DNA of 64,000 nt from the NCBI RefSeq assembly GCF_003020125.1, contig NZ_PYFW01000002.1, positions 1 to 64,000 on the forward strand. The letters run 5' to 3'. Origin of the DNA: Bradyrhizobium sp. MOS003 (lineage in GTDB: Bacteria; Pseudomonadota; Alphaproteobacteria; Rhizobiales; Xanthobacteraceae). This document shows positions 1 through 8,758 of the stretch, piece after piece; the stretch's first letter is position 1; each line of letters begins with the position of its first letter. Made by a program: the position numbers and the translations under genes. Below the pieces are notes generated by a model that saw only the letters and a list, made by a program, of their open reading frames with translations, was not told where the DNA came from and made no database searches.

Positions 1-97
1 CGTTGTTCGGCTCCTGCTCGAACTTCACCAACTGATTGTCCACGGTGTCCAGGCTCTCGCTGGTCTCCGTCAAAAACTCCCGCAACAGATCATCCAT
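1..97 (-). CDS. CheA-like chemotaxis histidine kinase, N-terminus only
   Basis: Only the first 32 codons lie in the window; the gene continues past base 1. It opens MDDLLREFLTETSE and continues with an acidic helix. This is how the Hpt domain of CheA kinases normally begins: MDDLLREFL, then E(S/A), then a helix carrying the phospho-accepting histidine further on. CheA autophosphorylates and passes phosphate to CheY/CheB-type regulators. The fragment stops before the histidine, so the family call rests on this opening alone. It lies on the same strand as the downstream-transcribed chpT, but a terminator (217-253) separates them. Confidence 0.6.
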   Translation of the reverse strand, partial: MDDLLREFLTETSESLDTVDNQLVKFEQEPNN

Positions 98-216
98 GAA
101 AACAGGCCTTCATACAGCGAGGGCGCGCACGAATTGTGATGCGCCTATTCGGAATGGGGCCAGCTTCACCGCAAAGCGTTTAATATTGGTTGAGTATGTG
201 CAAAAGAACGGAACCA

Positions 217-253
217 ACAAAAAGACAAGGCGCTCCGGACAAACCGAAGCGCC
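217..253 (-). terminator. Rho-independent terminator after chpT
   Basis: An inverted repeat (arms 229-238 and 244-253, nine of ten positions paired, 5-nt loop) is followed on the minus strand by a T-rich run. It lies about 40 bases downstream of the chpT stop and upstream of the CheA-like start, so it probably ends the chpT transcript. Confidence 0.6.
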
Positions 254-292
254 CCGTAAAGATTTGATTAAGATGCCGAGCGGTGCGCGCGT

Positions 293-946
293 TTACGAAG
301 CGGTAATGATGATGGCTTCGCCCTCCGGCTTGAGCGTCACGGTGAGACCGCAGGCCTGTGCCAGCAGCCGCGTATAATAAGGCTGGATCGCATGCGCGTC
401 CGCGGCAGGGCCGCGCTCGCCGCTCAAGAGCTCGGAGATGTTCTGCGGCAGGCGCGCGTTATGTCCGGTCGCGGTGATGCGAAAGCTCATCGTTTCGCCC
501 TCGCCGATCGGGTCGATCGTCAGCGTGCCGCCGCGCGGGATGGTATGCTGGGACACGACCAGCATGTTGAGCAGCAGCTTGACGCGGTTCTTCGGCAGCA
601 GGAGCCGTGGCAGATTCCAGGTGATCGAGCACTTGCCGTCCTCGATGTGGCCGCGCGCCATGGTCTGGGCATCGCCGAGATCGATCTGCGCGCCGGAGGA
701 ACCGGCAGCGCCGAAGGCGAGACGGCAGAACTGGAGCCGGGCGGAGGCGGTCTTGGCGCTCTTGCGAATCAGGTCGAGCGCGAATTCGCGATCTTCCGGC
801 TTGGGATCGTCGTCGAGCACTTCGAGCCCGTTGACGATGGCGCCGACGGGGCTGATGAGATCGTGACAGACCCGCGAGCACAGCAGCGCTGCGAGTTCGA
901 GCATATCGGGAGCAGTGGCGGTCGCGGGCGACGAGGCGTCAGACAT
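293..946 (-). CDS. chpT: Histidine phosphotransferase ChpT
   Basis: A 217-aa protein. Residues 15-45 carry the DHp-like helix LLCSRVCHDLISPVGA, with His28 as the expected phosphorylation site, followed by NGLEVL. The C-terminal half resembles a degenerate HATPase-like fold, as in Caulobacter ChpT. ChpT relays phosphate from the hybrid kinase CckA to CtrA and CpdR, which control the alphaproteobacterial cell cycle. The reading frame is open 20 codons further upstream, but AGGACC lies just before the ATG at 946, so that start is preferred. A terminator follows the stop. The upstream neighbour cysQ is divergent. Confidence 0.85.
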   Translation of the reverse strand: MSDASSPATATAPDMLELAALLCSRVCHDLISPVGAIVNGLEVLDDDPKPEDREFALDLIRKSAKTASARLQFCRLAFGAAGSSGAQIDLGDAQTMARGHIEDGKCSITWNLPRLLLPKNRVKLLLNMLVVSQHTIPRGGTLTIDPIGEGETMSFRITATGHNARLPQNISELLSGERGPAADAHAIQPYYTRLLAQACGLTVTLKPEGEAIIITAS

Positions 947-1154
947 ATAAAGGGGTCCTGGAGGGTTCCTGAAATTGCACGGCGCTGGACGCCGCGAATC
1001 ACGCATGCTTGACGGATGCTGCGGGTTCTAACATTCGCCAGCCCGTGGCAGCTAGCTTGCGATAGGTTCGAAGCGGCCATAAAGCGCTGCGGGCGAATCA
1101 ACCGAGGAGGCGAGACTTGCAGATTCCAGACTTGCTGACGAATGAGGCAAACGG

Positions 1155-1973
1155 GTGAGGATCATCGACGCCGAGGCCGCATCCCGATTGATGGAGCCGC
1201 TCACCGCGCTGGTGGTGAAGGCGGGCGAGGCGATCCTCGGCGTCAACCGCGCGGCGATGCGGATCGACGGCAAGCAGGACGGCTCGCCGGTAACCGAGGC
1301 GGACCTTGCCGCCGACCGCATCATCGCGGAGGGCCTCGCCCAGTTCGCGAGCGATATCCCGACGCTGTCGGAAGAGCGAACTGAGCTTGCCGCCCCGCCG
1401 TTCGAGGGCAGCTTCTTCCTGATCGACCCGCTCGACGGCACCAAGGAATTCGTCGCCGGTCGCGACGAATTCACCGTCAACCTCGCTCTGGTGACATCAG
1501 GCGTGCCGCTGCTGGGCATCGTCGCCGCGCCTGCGCTCGGCCTGCTCTGGCGCGGCATCGTCGGCCGCGGCGCCGAGCGGGTGAGTTTTGAAGGCGCTAA
1601 CATCGGCGCGGCCGAGCCGATCCACACCCGCAAGCTGCCGGCGCAAGGGGAGCCCTGGATCGCGGCGGTGAGCCGCTCGCACGGCGATCCCAGGAGCGAA
1701 GCGTTCATCGACAACAGGCCCAACGCCGCCAGACGAACGGTCGGCTCGGCCGTGAAATTCGGTCGGATCGCGGAAGGCAGCGCCGACATCTACCCCCGCT
1801 TCGGGCCCACTTGTGAATGGGACGTGGGGGCCGGCGCCGCGGTCGTGACCGCGGCCGGCGGCCGGGTGACCGACGGCAAGGGCGGCGAGCTCCGTTTCGG
1901 CGAGCGATATGCCAGCGGCTTCATCATCCCGGAGTTCATCGCCTGGGGCGACCCGGAGGCGGCCAGACTCTGA
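1155..1973 (+). CDS. cysQ: 3'(2'),5'-bisphosphate nucleotidase CysQ
   Basis: A 272-aa inositol-monophosphatase-superfamily enzyme. It hydrolyses 3'-phosphoadenosine 5'-phosphate, a by-product of sulfate assimilation. The Mg-binding motif DPLDGTKEF is at residues 91-99, preceded by an SEER acidic patch near 72-75. The C-terminal WDVGAGAAVV motif supplies another metal ligand. An in-frame stop at 1143-1145 limits the start; the GTG at 1155 is the first available, and a shorter start at the Met of LMEPLT is possible. It converges on the YHS gene with a 6-base gap. Confidence 0.88.
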   Translation: MRIIDAEAASRLMEPLTALVVKAGEAILGVNRAAMRIDGKQDGSPVTEADLAADRIIAEGLAQFASDIPTLSEERTELAAPPFEGSFFLIDPLDGTKEFVAGRDEFTVNLALVTSGVPLLGIVAAPALGLLWRGIVGRGAERVSFEGANIGAAEPIHTRKLPAQGEPWIAAVSRSHGDPRSEAFIDNRPNAARRTVGSAVKFGRIAEGSADIYPRFGPTCEWDVGAGAAVVTAAGGRVTDGKGGELRFGERYASGFIIPEFIAWGDPEAARL

Positions 1974-1979
1974 CGGCTG

Positions 1980-2513
1980 CTACCGACCCAGCTGTTCGTA
2001 AAGCGCCGGCCAGCGCTTGCCGACCTCATAGAGGAACCGCTCGGCGTTGGCAGCGAAGGCGTCGCGATTGGCTTCCCGGCTGAACAGGTAAAGCCGCTGC
2101 GCCACGATGGCGAAGAAGCGGGGATTGCCGGCGATGGTCACCCCGCGAGCGATATCGGCGGGATCGTAGCCGCCGAATTGCGGACCGTAGATTTCGGGGT
2201 GGGCCAGGAAGGAGGCGCGGTTGCCCTCGTTGCGGAAGCGCCAGACCGCGCCCCACAGGTTCGCCTCGAACTCCGCCGTGCCCTGCATGGCGGTGCCCTC
2301 GACGAAATAGGCGACGGGATCAAAACCCTCGATGGCAATGCCGGAGAAGCGGTTGACGACGACCCGCTCGGTGGTGGCGGCCCCGGCCGGCCGCACCGGG
2401 CCGGCGACCCCTATGCCCGACAGCAGGCAGACGAGGAGGCCGATCAAGGCGATTCCGGGGCGCAAAGGGCTATCTTCCTGCCGTTGTGCCGTCATAGTTG
2501 CTGCGGATAACAT
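1980..2513 (-). CDS. YHS domain-containing exported protein
   Basis: A 177-aa protein with an N-terminal hydrophobic segment (about residues 18-42), probably a signal peptide or anchor. A YHS-type domain follows, with the phrase GFDPVAYF. The later YG-QFGGYDPADIARG stretch is typical of periplasmic YHS proteins, which are presumed metal-binding. The precise role is unknown. Either the first Met or the one six codons later (2495) could be the start; neither has a clear ribosome-binding site. It is divergent from the DUF1134 gene. Confidence 0.75.
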   Translation of the reverse strand: MLSAATMTAQRQEDSPLRPGIALIGLLVCLLSGIGVAGPVRPAGAATTERVVVNRFSGIAIEGFDPVAYFVEGTAMQGTAEFEANLWGAVWRFRNEGNRASFLAHPEIYGPQFGGYDPADIARGVTIAGNPRFFAIVAQRLYLFSREANRDAFAANAERFLYEVGKRWPALYEQLGR

Positions 2514-2604
2514 CCGAGTCGAGGGGACATCCGGCGCAACCTAGAGCCGCGCCTGTTGGCGTCAGGTTAAGGAAGCGACCGGTTTCGGTACCAGGGGTTC
2601 TTTT

Positions 2605-3210
2605 ATGACTTTCGCATCACGCCTTGCTGCGCTCGCGCTTGCCGCGATGGTCGGCTGGATCGTGCCGGCCTCGGCCCAGACGGCGCCGCCCCCCGATCTG
2701 CCGCCGCCGCAGCGGACCCCGACGCCCAGCACCTACGGGCCGGACGAGTTGGTCGGCGCCGGGCACCGCTTCTTCGGCAACGTCTCGCGCGGCCTCGCCT
2801 CGATCATCGAGAAGGCGGTCAGCCAATGGGGCCTGCCGAACGGCTACATCCTGGGTGAGGAAGGCTCCGGCGCGTTCGTCGCCGGCCTGCGCTATGGCGA
2901 GGGCACGCTCTACACCAAGAACGCCGGCGACCTCCGTGTCTACTGGCAAGGTCCCTCGCTCGGCTTCGACTGGGGTGGCGACGGCGCGCGCACGATGACG
3001 CTCGTCTACAACCTGCCCGCCACCAACGCGATCTACCAGCGCTTCGCCGGCCTCGACGGCTCGGCCTACATCATCGGCGGCTTCGGCATGACGGCGCTCA
3101 CGGCCAACAACATCGTGCTGGTGCCGATCCGCTCCGGGCTCGGCCTGCGGCTGGGCGCCAATATCGGCTATCTCAAATTCACGCCGCGAGCGACCTGGAA
3201 CCCATTCTAG
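2605..3210 (+). CDS. DUF1134 envelope protein (EipA-like)
   Basis: A 201-aa exported protein. The N-terminal 25 residues form a signal peptide ending ASAQ, followed by a Pro-rich linker. The DUF1134 body includes FFGNVSRGLASIIEKA, GLRYGEGTLYTK and FDWGGDGARTM. The Brucella member, EipA, is periplasmic and contributes to envelope stress resistance and virulence. Length matches the family. AGGGG precedes the ATG by a normal distance. It is a single gene between the divergent YHS gene and the next coiled-coil gene. Confidence 0.85.
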   Translation: MTFASRLAALALAAMVGWIVPASAQTAPPPDLPPPQRTPTPSTYGPDELVGAGHRFFGNVSRGLASIIEKAVSQWGLPNGYILGEEGSGAFVAGLRYGEGTLYTKNAGDLRVYWQGPSLGFDWGGDGARTMTLVYNLPATNAIYQRFAGLDGSAYIIGGFGMTALTANNIVLVPIRSGLGLRLGANIGYLKFTPRATWNPF

Positions 3211-3329
3211 GCTGCTCTCCTGCCACCCGGGTACGATCAAGGTTAACGACAGAGCGGGGCTGGCTTTTTGCCGGCCCGCCATGGCATGGTCGTTGGTGAA
3301 TTTTTCCTTAAGCTTGGGAGTTCTGGCCC

Positions 3330-4622
3330 ATGGTCGAACCGATCATGTACCTGGCGATCGGTTTCCTGCTGTCGATGCTGTGCGGGCTCGCGATCGTGCC
3401 GCTGGTGCATAACCGCGCTGTGCGCCTGACCACGCGTCGGCTCGAGGCCGCAACGCCGCTGTCGATGGCGGAGATCCAGGCCGACAAGGACCAGCTTCGC
3501 GCCGAGTTCGCCATGTCGGCGCGGCGGCTCGAGATGAGCGTCGACCAGCTCAAGAACAAGACCACGAGCCAGCTGGCCGAGCTCGGCAAGAAGAGCGACG
3601 CCATCAACCGCATGAAGATCGAACTCGGCGAGAAGAACGCCACGATCTTCGCGCTGGAGGCGCGCGAGAAGGCGGTGAAGGAGCAGCTCCGCGCCACCGA
3701 AGAGGAATTCAACGCCAAGACGGAAGCCTTGCGCGCCGCCGAGAACGCGCTGACCGACAAGGAGAACGAGCTCGCCAAGATCAACACCGAACTGTCCGAC
3801 CGCTCGATGATGGCGGAGAGCCGCCAGGTCGAATTGGTCGCCGTGCGCGCCCAGATCGAGGAATTGAAGAACCGCGTCGGCGACGCCGAGAAGGAATTTG
3901 CCGCCACCCAGGCGCGGCTGGCGCAGGAGCGGACCGAATCCGAGACCGCCTCGCGCGAGCTCGGCGATGCCCGCGGCCGGGTCGAGAATCTCAGCCAGCG
4001 CGTCACTGAGCTCGATCGCCAGCTGATCGGACAGGTGAAGGAGGCCGAGATGCTGTCCGGCCGCGTCGCCGACCTCGAGGGACGGCTCGCCACGCAGGGC
4101 AAGCTGCTGGCCGAGCGCGAGTACGAGAACAACCAGCTCCGCCAGCTCCATGAGGGCGACGAGCGCACCATCAAGCAGCTGCGCGTCGAGATCGCGGGCT
4201 TGAGCGGCGGCAAATCGTCGGCCGCCGCGGAGGCGCTGCGCGCGGAAAAGAGCACGCTGGAGGAACAGCTGCGCACCACCCGCGACGAGCGCGCCAAGCT
4301 GCAGCGCGACCTCAATGCGATCCAGCAGCAGGCGGAAAGCTCCTGGGCGACCGAGCGCATGGAGAATGCGCTCCTGCGCGAGCGCATCAACGACATCGCC
4401 GCCGAGGTGGCAAAGCTCGCGATGCAGCTCGAAGGCCCGAACTCGCCGATCGAGGCGCTGCTGGCGGCCGAGGCCGGCCAGCCGCCGAAGCCGGCGCCGC
4501 GCCCGGCCAACGACGCCGCGAGCAATGGCACGCCGAGCCTGCCCGAGGGCGGCGGAACGCTGGCCGAGCGGATCCGGGCGCTGCAAGCCCACGCCTCCCG
4601 CGCCCGCCAGCAGGGCGCGTAA
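3330..4622 (+). CDS. Membrane-anchored long coiled-coil protein, function unknown
   Basis: A 430-aa protein. One transmembrane helix lies near residues 5-25 (MYLAIGFLLSMLCGLAIVPL), followed by a basic stretch. About 330 residues of heptad-rich, highly charged coiled coil (roughly 45-370) come next. The C-terminus is short and Ala/Pro-rich (375-430). No catalytic motif is visible. The design suggests an envelope-tethered scaffold or spacer, but I do not recognise a named family. GGGAG precedes the ATG. The long minus-strand frames over the same DNA are shadows of this repetitive gene. Confidence 0.75.
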   Translation: MVEPIMYLAIGFLLSMLCGLAIVPLVHNRAVRLTTRRLEAATPLSMAEIQADKDQLRAEFAMSARRLEMSVDQLKNKTTSQLAELGKKSDAINRMKIELGEKNATIFALEAREKAVKEQLRATEEEFNAKTEALRAAENALTDKENELAKINTELSDRSMMAESRQVELVAVRAQIEELKNRVGDAEKEFAATQARLAQERTESETASRELGDARGRVENLSQRVTELDRQLIGQVKEAEMLSGRVADLEGRLATQGKLLAEREYENNQLRQLHEGDERTIKQLRVEIAGLSGGKSSAAAEALRAEKSTLEEQLRTTRDERAKLQRDLNAIQQQAESSWATERMENALLRERINDIAAEVAKLAMQLEGPNSPIEALLAAEAGQPPKPAPRPANDAASNGTPSLPEGGGTLAERIRALQAHASRARQQGA

Positions 4623-4781
4623 GCGGCCCGAAATCCGGCCGGGCCACCGAATTGCGCCACCGGGGCCAAGGTTTTCCAGCCCCGCCGCGCCTGAAAACTT
4701 GACACCTCAAGCCCGCACTTCTAAATCGCGGGCTCCAATGCGCCGGCCGGCCGAAAGTCCGGCCGTCGGCATGATGGTCCC

Positions 4782-4856
4782 GGGCGCATAGCTCAGCGGG
4801 AGAGCGTTCCCTTCACACGGGAGAGGTCCAAGGTTCGATCCCTTGTGCGCCCACCA
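4782..4856 (+). tRNA. tRNA-Val (anticodon CAC)
   Basis: A complete 75-nt cloverleaf with encoded CCA. The acceptor arm is GGGCGCA paired with TGCGCCC, followed by discriminator A and CCA. The D arm starts GCTC. The anticodon stem TTCCC/GGGAG encloses the loop TTCACAC, giving anticodon CAC for GTG codons. The T loop holds GGTTCGATCCC. The minus-strand ORF across it is spurious. Confidence 0.97.
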
Positions 4857-4964
4857 CGCTTCGCCAAGAGGTTTCGCGTGGCGCAGCCACATCCAATCAT
4901 GGCGAAGCTTGTCCGGCGTAGCTCGAAGAGCGAGGACGGATCGGGGCGTCTTGCTCCCGCTCAG

Positions 4965-4998
4965 GCAAAATTCTCGAAAACAACCCCATGCACAGTAG
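4965..4998. repeat. Possible short dispersed genomic motif
   Basis: In the 220-base gene-free stretch after the tRNA, the run beginning GCAAAATTCTCGAAAACA and ending CCATGCACAGTAG matches a phrase I remember seeing repeatedly in Bradyrhizobium intergenic DNA. It occurs once here, so the call rests on memory, not on copies in the window. Confidence 0.3.
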
Positions 4999-5076
4999 TC
5001 GACGTCAGTGGGATCAATGGGTTACGGCCTTGCCGAGATCATCGCTCTTCAGTGTCAGCGCATCATTGAGAGCGGC

Positions 5077-5409
5077 CTAATCGAAAGCCGGCTCGCTCCT
5101 CCGCCGACGCAATCGCCGTGCGACGACTTCGCCTAGCGGACGGTCCGGCGATTTGCGAAAGGCGCTGAGCTTCTTGATCCGACCTGTGCGCAAGACTTGC
5201 GAGTGGGCCTCGTCGGCGATTTTAACACGAACATCCCCTTGTGCAGGGATCAGAGCCTGGCGCACTGCGCGGCGCTCCTCCTGATGCGAGAGCTGCTTGC
5301 TGCGCGGAATGTTCTTCCGGCTGCTCTTCTGATTTTCTCCATAGGTGTTGCGCCGATCGCGCTCGTAGCTCAGCCGCTTCTTATCCTTGGGAGTTTTGAC
5401 CTTGCTCAC
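5077..5409 (-). CDS. Small basic conserved hypothetical protein
   Basis: A 110-aa, strongly basic protein: Lys/Arg-rich at both ends, with SKVKTPKDKKRLSYERDRRNTYGE at the start given here as its key features only. The middle IPAQGDVRVKIADEAHS is less charged. There are no membrane segments or known catalytic motifs. The GTG start at 5409 has GGAGGC just upstream, which supports translation. The character would suit nucleic-acid or ribosome binding, but this is only inference. It is divergent from the SDR gene. Confidence 0.6.
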   Translation of the reverse strand: MSKVKTPKDKKRLSYERDRRNTYGENQKSSRKNIPRSKQLSHQEERRAVRQALIPAQGDVRVKIADEAHSQVLRTGRIKKLSAFRKSPDRPLGEVVARRLRRRRSEPAFD

Positions 5410-5564
5410 GGATGCCTCCAGATTTGGGCTGCGAACGCGGCGCGCTTCGCGGAACGCAGCGCAACACTAAGTGTTGAGCGCGGTGACCTTGGTTCGATAG
5501 GCCGTGTCAGACGTGACGAGCGGACGCACGGAATGGTACTCAGACATTCGCGAGGGAATAGCGC

Positions 5565-6338
5565 ATGGCGACCATTTTCATCACCGGCAGCACCGATGGC
5601 CTTGGCCGGGCGGCGGCGCAATCTCTGCTCGATCAGGGACACCGCGTGGTGCTGCATGCGCGGTCGGCCGATCGTAGCAACGCGCTCGGCGAGCTGAGAG
5701 CACGAGCCCAGGGGATCGTGGTCGGCGATCTCAGCAGTGCCGTCGAGACCAAGGCGATCGCCGATCAGGTCAACGCGATCGGGCGCATGGACGCGATCAT
5801 CCACAACGCCGGCGTCTACACCCGGCCCGGCCGCGGCGCGACGGCAGAAGGCCATGCCGAGACGCTCGCCATCAACACGCTTGCGCCGTACATGCTGACG
5901 GCGCTGATCGAGCGGCCCGGCCGCCTGGTGTATCTCAGCAGCGGATTGCACCGGGGCGGAGAAGGCTCGCTCGACGACATCGACTGGACCAGGCGTCCCT
6001 GGGATTCAGCCAAGGCCTATGCCGAGAGCAAGCTGCACGTGGTCGCGTTGGCCTTCGCAGTGGCGCGGCGGTGGCCCAATGTTCTCTGCAACGCTGTCGA
6101 TCCCGGCTGGGTGCGCACGAAGATGGGCGGCGCGGGTGCGCCGGTCGATATCGAGACGGGAGCGCGGACACAGACATGGCTTGCCGCGAGCAAGGATCCT
6201 GCGGCCTTGGTCAGCGGGCGCTATTGGCATCATCTCAAGCAGCAGCAGCCGGCCCGCGAAGCAACGGACCCGAAATTTCAGGCCGAGCTCATCGACAGAT
6301 TGAGCAAGCTGACGGGCGTTGAACTGCCGGAGGCGTGA
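5565..6338 (+). CDS. SDR-family NAD(P)-dependent oxidoreductase
   Basis: A 257-aa classical short-chain dehydrogenase. The Rossmann motif TGSTDGLG is at residues 7-14, HNAG near 81, and the catalytic pair falls in YAESK (YxxxK). Residues VDPGWVRTKMGG follow the usual PG motif. Such enzymes oxidise or reduce alcohol or keto groups; the substrate cannot be told from sequence. GAGGGAA precedes the ATG. The gene stands alone and is followed by a palindromic repeat. Confidence 0.85.
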   Translation: MATIFITGSTDGLGRAAAQSLLDQGHRVVLHARSADRSNALGELRARAQGIVVGDLSSAVETKAIADQVNAIGRMDAIIHNAGVYTRPGRGATAEGHAETLAINTLAPYMLTALIERPGRLVYLSSGLHRGGEGSLDDIDWTRRPWDSAKAYAESKLHVVALAFAVARRWPNVLCNAVDPGWVRTKMGGAGAPVDIETGARTQTWLAASKDPAALVSGRYWHHLKQQQPAREATDPKFQAELIDRLSKLTGVELPEA

Positions 6339-6343
6339 TTCTT

Positions 6344-6430
6344 CGTCATTGCGAGCGCAGCGAAGCAATCCAGAATCTTTCCACGGTGGCAGCCTGGATT
6401 GCTTCGTCGCAAGAGCTCCTCGCAATGACG
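6344..6430. repeat. Palindromic intergenic repeat, family A (copy 1)
   Basis: It begins CGTCATTGCGAGCGCAGCG and ends CTCCTCGCAATGACG. GCAATCCAG and CTGGATTGC form the inner arms. Similar copies lie at 27585-27670, 32002-32117, 55062-55147 and 60726-60812. It sits between two convergent genes. Confidence 0.9.
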
Positions 6431-6447
6431 GTGAAGAGGGCGCCGCG

Positions 6448-7125
6448 TCACGCCACCCGCCTCGTTCTCCACACCGTGTAGAGACCAGCAAGCGTGCCGA
6501 TCGCCATCAGCGCTGCCGCGAGCAACAGTTGCAATTCCCCATCGTCAGTGGGGCCGACGGACGACACCAGCCTGGTCACGATGACGAACAATATCCCGAC
6601 GGCGGCCGCAGCGCCCCCGCAGAGATAAGCGAGCTCTCGCGTCAAATTGCCGCCGAGCAGTCCGAGCGCGGTGAAGTACATCGCACTGGCGTTGGGATGA
6701 ACGAACAGCGCAATGCGCGCGTAAGCGCCATAGGCGTCGAACAGGGACTCGCATCGGCGCAGGGCCGCCTTCGAGGCGACCCGCTGCAGGAACGGCCGGA
6801 AGAAACGCGCCTGTCCGTAGCTGAGGACGGCACCCACGATGATGGCGAGCCACGCCGCGACGAAGACGGAGCCATCCACGGCCTTCGGACTGAGCGCCAC
6901 CGACATCAGGATCAGGGCCGTGCCGGGAAAATAGCCGAAATAGGGGAATACGGCTTCCAGCAGCACGCAGACGAACATGAAGGCCGGAAACCATGGCGAC
7001 CCGGTCGCGCCATGGACGATGGCGTTCAGGTCGAAAAGGCTCGTCCTGTAAAGGACGAGGTACATGCACATGGCAAGGCCAGCCAGCGCGTAGAACGGCA
7101 ACGCTCCAGTGAGAAACCGTCTCAT
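6448..7125 (-). CDS. Integral membrane protein, possibly VTT/DedA-like
   Basis: A 225-aa protein with about five or six hydrophobic segments (near residues 8-28, 45-65, 68-100, 145-180 and 195-220). The segment LLEAVFPYFGYFPGTALIL, at about 55-73, recalls the conserved E-x-IP-x-PG motif of DedA/VTT membrane proteins. The following RFFRPFLQRVASK helix would be cytoplasmic. The resemblance is partial, so the family is tentative and the function unknown. It converges on the SDR gene across a family A repeat. Confidence 0.6.
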   Translation of the reverse strand: MRRFLTGALPFYALAGLAMCMYLVLYRTSLFDLNAIVHGATGSPWFPAFMFVCVLLEAVFPYFGYFPGTALILMSVALSPKAVDGSVFVAAWLAIIVGAVLSYGQARFFRPFLQRVASKAALRRCESLFDAYGAYARIALFVHPNASAMYFTALGLLGGNLTRELAYLCGGAAAAVGILFVIVTRLVSSVGPTDDGELQLLLAAALMAIGTLAGLYTVWRTRRVA

Positions 7126-7249
7126 CCAACCATCAGGCTTTGTTTGGCGGAGACGACGGCCTCGCGCTTGTCCGGATCATGCATTAGGCGAATGACACTG
7201 CTCCTGTCGATAGCGCCCTTTGCCACGCAATCCTCGCCGCCCCCGGCCA

Positions 7250-7732
7250 TTACCCGATCGACAGGATCTCGATCTCCTGCGCGCCCGCGCCGACGACGTC
7301 ACCCACAGCCTTCCCCATCAAAGACCGCGCCACCGGCGCGACGAACGAGATGGTCCCGGCCTTGGGGTCGGCTTCGTCCTCGCCGACGATGCGATATGTC
7401 TGCACGCGGCCATCGGCGCGGCTGAAGGTCACGGTGCTGCCGAAGGCGACGCTGTCGTTCGACGCCGGGCTGGGAACGAGCTGCGCGGTGCGCAAGCGTT
7501 CGGTGAGGTAGCGAGCGTCGCGCAACGGCACCGCCGATTGCCGGCGCTTTTCGTTGACGTCCTCGATCGCCTGCGCGGCTTCATAGGCCTCGCGGGCCTG
7601 CTGAAGCTGTGCCTGCAAGGCCTGCAGGCCGGCTTCCGTCACGAGGTTCGGATGCGGCGAGATCGGGCGATCCGGCAACAACGTCTCGGACGCGGTCTCG
7701 GCGCTTTCTTCCTTGGTAAAGGCGACGCTCAC
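7250..7732 (-). CDS. GreA/GreB-family transcription elongation factor
   Basis: A 160-aa protein with an N-terminal coiled-coil arm (LVTEAGLQALQAQLQQAREAYEAAQ and on) and a C-terminal FKBP-like Gre domain. The latter shows VAFGSTVTFSRADG, YRIVGEDEADP, FVAPVARSLMGKAVGD and IEILSI. Gre factors stimulate cleavage of backtracked RNA by RNA polymerase. This one has an extra N-terminal leader (SETLLPDRPISPHPN), so it is a Gre-like paralogue, not the housekeeping GreA. The GTG at 7732 gives VSVAFTKEESAE, which I take as the start; an ATG 11 codons earlier is open. Confidence 0.8.
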   Translation of the reverse strand: MSVAFTKEESAETASETLLPDRPISPHPNLVTEAGLQALQAQLQQAREAYEAAQAIEDVNEKRRQSAVPLRDARYLTERLRTAQLVPSPASNDSVAFGSTVTFSRADGRVQTYRIVGEDEADPKAGTISFVAPVARSLMGKAVGDVVGAGAQEIEILSIG

Positions 7733-7792
7733 TTCAAAGATCCTGTCGAACTGTCCAAAAGGCAACGCCGCACGCCGCCGATTTGGTCCAGA

Positions 7793-8278
7793 CTATATCT
7801 CAAGTTCGACGAAACGACGGAGCTTGAAGACAATATCCGGCATGGCCTGGCGGAATCGCGTCGCGTTCTGGAAATTGGTCGAGAACGGCGCGAAGGTGAT
7901 CATGGCGTTCCAGTGCCGGTAACCGTAGACCGTGACCGAGGCCCCGGTCGCCGGAAAATCCTCCAGCTTGCGCAGCTCGCCAAGCACGAGATCGGCGATC
8001 GCTTCCGCCGGCAGCAGCTGTTTGCCATCCCGCGTCGTGACGACCTTTGCAGGCTGCTCCACCGGCTCCACGGCGGCCGGCGCAGCGTCGGAGGTTTCCT
8101 CCAGCTTGATCGCTTTCGGCTGGGCGGCAGGCGCCGCCTCCGCTTCCGCTCCGTTCGACGGCACCGTCGGCGGCCCCTCGGTGAGCGGCGGCGGTGCAAC
8201 ACTGTCTGCGCGCTTGTTGCCTCCAAGGATGCTGCTGATCATGGCCACGAGGCCAGCATCCTTCACGTCGTCACTCAT
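7793..8278 (-). CDS. Conserved hypothetical protein with Ala/Pro-rich linker
   Basis: A 161-aa soluble protein. The first 20 residues (SDDVKDAGLVAMISSILGG) look helical. A disordered Ala/Pro/Glu linker spans about 25-85. A compact C-terminal domain of about 75 residues has VTVYGYRHWNAMITFAPFS. I do not recognise the family. Two adjacent ATGs exist; GGGGGAA is better spaced for the second (8278). It lies just upstream of the Gre-like gene on the same strand, so the two may share a transcript. Confidence 0.6.
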   Translation of the reverse strand: MSDDVKDAGLVAMISSILGGNKRADSVAPPPLTEGPPTVPSNGAEAEAAPAAQPKAIKLEETSDAAPAAVEPVEQPAKVVTTRDGKQLLPAEAIADLVLGELRKLEDFPATGASVTVYGYRHWNAMITFAPFSTNFQNATRFRQAMPDIVFKLRRFVELEI

Positions 8279-8422
8279 CATTTCCCCCGGATTCGGCCCA
8301 CTCTAGCATTGCATTCGCAGACCGCCACCGGGGATGTGACATCGGCAGCCGACCGGCCAGGGCCCGGTTCGGCAGGCGCCGGCGGCGCAACGGCTGATCG
8401 CGTCGCACCGCCGTGCGATCGG

Positions 8423-8758
8423 CTACTGCTTATCGAACGGGATGTATTGCTGGTACTGCTTGGGCACCGAACTGCGATAGCGCGCGGGCACGGTGCCGCT
8501 GTCGACCGAGTGGTCGATTTCCTGCTGCCGCGTCATCTTCTTCTTCGCCGGCTTCTTCGACGCGCTCTTCTTGGAGTCGGTCGGCTGGCTGGACGTGTCG
8601 GTGGTCGCAGCCGGCGCCGTCGTGGCGGCCGGCACAGCATTTGTCGCCGCGGGCGCGGCGGTTCCGCCGGCAGCCGGCGCGGTCTGGGCCGGCGCGAGCG
8701 ATGTTTGCATGATGAGCGCCAGCGCCGCTGTCGCGGCCAGCAAATATGATTTTTGCAT
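8423..8758 (-). CDS. Small exported Ala/Pro/Thr-rich protein
   Basis: A 111-aa protein. It has a clear signal peptide (MQKSYLLAATAALALIMQTSLAPAQ) followed by a low-complexity A/P/T linker and a Lys-rich segment (SKKSASKKPAKKK). The C-terminus DHSVDSGTVPARYRSSVPKQYQQYIPF is the conserved-looking part. GGAGGT sits before the ATG at 8758; the longer open frame upstream is not needed. Probably periplasmic or wall-associated; function unknown. Confidence 0.65.
   Translation of the reverse strand: MQKSYLLAATAALALIMQTSLAPAQTAPAAGGTAAPAATNAVPAATTAPAATTDTSSQPTDSKKSASKKPAKKKMTRQQEIDHSVDSGTVPARYRSSVPKQYQQYIPFDKQ

Noticed and set aside
4845..5069. A 74-aa frame after the tRNA.
   Set aside because: It begins within the tRNA 3' end, has no ribosome-binding site or family, and lies in what looks like dispersed repeat DNA.
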